A stretch of DNA of 6,539 bases. It comes from Vulcanimicrobiota bacterium. GTDB lineage: Bacteria; Vulcanimicrobiota; Vulcanimicrobiia; Eremiobacterales; Eremiobacteraceae. This document shows positions 6,176 through 6,539 of the stretch, piece after piece. Location of the stretch: contig JAFANK010000056.1 of NCBI GenBank assembly GCA_019232725.1, forward strand, positions 1 through 6,539, read 5' to 3'. How positions within the stretch are numbered: position 1 is the first letter of the stretch; every line of letters begins with the position of its first letter. The notes under the pieces are model-generated. The model had not been told where the DNA came from. It did not search any database and saw only the letters and a list, made by a program, of their open reading frames with translations. The translations under genes were made by a program, and so were the position numbers.

Positions 6176-6200
6176 GGTTTGCGTTTGACTGGAAGGTTCA

Positions 6201-6539
6201 GTGCGTCGCATTCGGTCTATGACTGTGGCCGGGCTGCTTTTTGCTATTGCGCCGGTCATGAGCGGTCATACGGATTTGGCGGCCGCCCAAAACGCAGTCC
6301 CCGGGTTGAGGCCGACGACCGTAACACTGCAACAAGTTCTCAACGACTATAAAAAAGCGCTCGGCACCTCGCAGCCGCCAATCACCAGTGAGATCGAGCA
6401 AGGCACGATCAACGAGTACGGCCTGGGCGGGACATTTTACGATATCACTCGGGGCGATGATTATCGCGATATTGAAACGCTGGGCGGTATTACCACCCAA
6501 ACTGGGCGCCTGCAGGGCCAGCGATGGCGGCAGAACGAG
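6201..6539 (+). CDS. N-terminal part of a secreted protein, possibly a retropepsin-like aspartyl protease (cut by window edge)
   Basis: The frame is open from a GTG at 6201 to the last base, 113 codons with no stop. GGAAGG lies 4 bases upstream, and an in-frame TGA at 6186 excludes a much earlier start; an ATG at 6219 is the alternative. Residues 1-29 look like a signal peptide: R2-R3-I-R5, a hydrophobic stretch (about 8-20), then L-A-A-A before Gln30. After it comes V-T-L-Q-Q-V-L-N-D-Y-K-K-A-L-G (41-55), then a beta-rich region with G-I-T-T-Q-T-G (96-102) and G-Q-R-W-R-Q-N-E (106-113). A helix ending x-A-L-G, beta strands, then a G-x-x-W-R-Q-N-E block is the layout I associate with the region before the catalytic D-T/S-G in secreted bacterial retropepsin-like aspartyl proteases. 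The catalytic part would lie beyond the edge, so the family call is tentative and the gene itself is fairly sure. Confidence 0.7.
   Translation, partial: MRRIRSMTVAGLLFAIAPVMSGHTDLAAAQNAVPGLRPTTVTLQQVLNDYKKALGTSQPPITSEIEQGTINEYGLGGTFYDITRGDDYRDIETLGGITTQTGRLQGQRWRQNE

Larger units (their letters stand above)
5865..6200. other. Gene-free stretch, possibly degenerate interspersed sequence
   Basis: No open frame here looks coding. The minus-strand frame over 5892-6122 and the plus-strand frame from a TTG at 5915 to 6073 overlap each other, have Arg/Ser-rich compositions and show no recognisable motif. The stretch holds a perfect 16-bp palindrome, a possible -35 box and a weak hairpin, listed separately. 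Phrases such as GGTCAACGTTCGCTGCAGCGAA and GAAAGCGGAC remind me of dispersed intergenic sequence in Bradyrhizobium-like genomes. That is recollection and not proof. Confidence 0.4.

Overview
The window holds six protein-coding genes, one of them cut by the right edge, plus short regulatory stretches. There are no rRNA or tRNA genes, CRISPR arrays, transposases or phage genes that I can see. Base composition is moderately GC-rich, Shine-Dalgarno sites are clear (GGAGG, AAGGAG), two genes appear to start with GTG, and four of the six products begin with a Sec-type signal peptide. This fits a free-living, soil- or water-type bacterium that exports many proteins. The gene-free stretch near 5.9-6.1 kb vaguely resembles degenerate interspersed sequence I associate with Bradyrhizobium-like Alphaproteobacteria. 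The secreted proteins would fit other environmental phyla equally well, so I do not assign a lineage.

Left part, + strand (83-3314): a small secreted protein built of two tandem copies of a Gly/Asn/Trp-rich beta domain is followed by a strong hairpin with a short T-rich tail. Only about 20 bases later comes a large exported arylsulfatase of the AtsA/AtsD type. The sulfatase has every catalytic and metal-binding residue expected of the family and the C-x-P-x-R site that is matured to formylglycine.

Middle, - strand (3349-3720): two very short genes lie 18 bases apart, convergent with the sulfatase. They encode 60- and 56-residue paralogues that share a gap-free 34-residue core with two CxxC knuckles and a central G-P-H. 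They look like mini zinc-binding (zinc-ribbon-like) proteins and are the most novel item in the window.

Right part: a bidirectional terminator (3933-3961) separates the small genes from a 596-residue secreted protein of unknown function on the - strand (3987-5777), which has a plausible sigma-70-type promoter. A 423-base gene-free stretch (5778-6200) contains that promoter, a perfect 16-bp palindrome and a weak hairpin. From 6201 a + strand gene runs off the edge; its 113 visible codons encode a signal peptide and a domain resembling the N-terminal part of secreted bacterial retropepsin-like aspartyl proteases.

The four exported proteins act outside the cytoplasm (sulfate-ester hydrolysis, possible surface or carbohydrate contact, possible proteolysis). 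The sequence does not show that they form one pathway. The two mini zinc-binding proteins are the only predicted cytoplasmic products.
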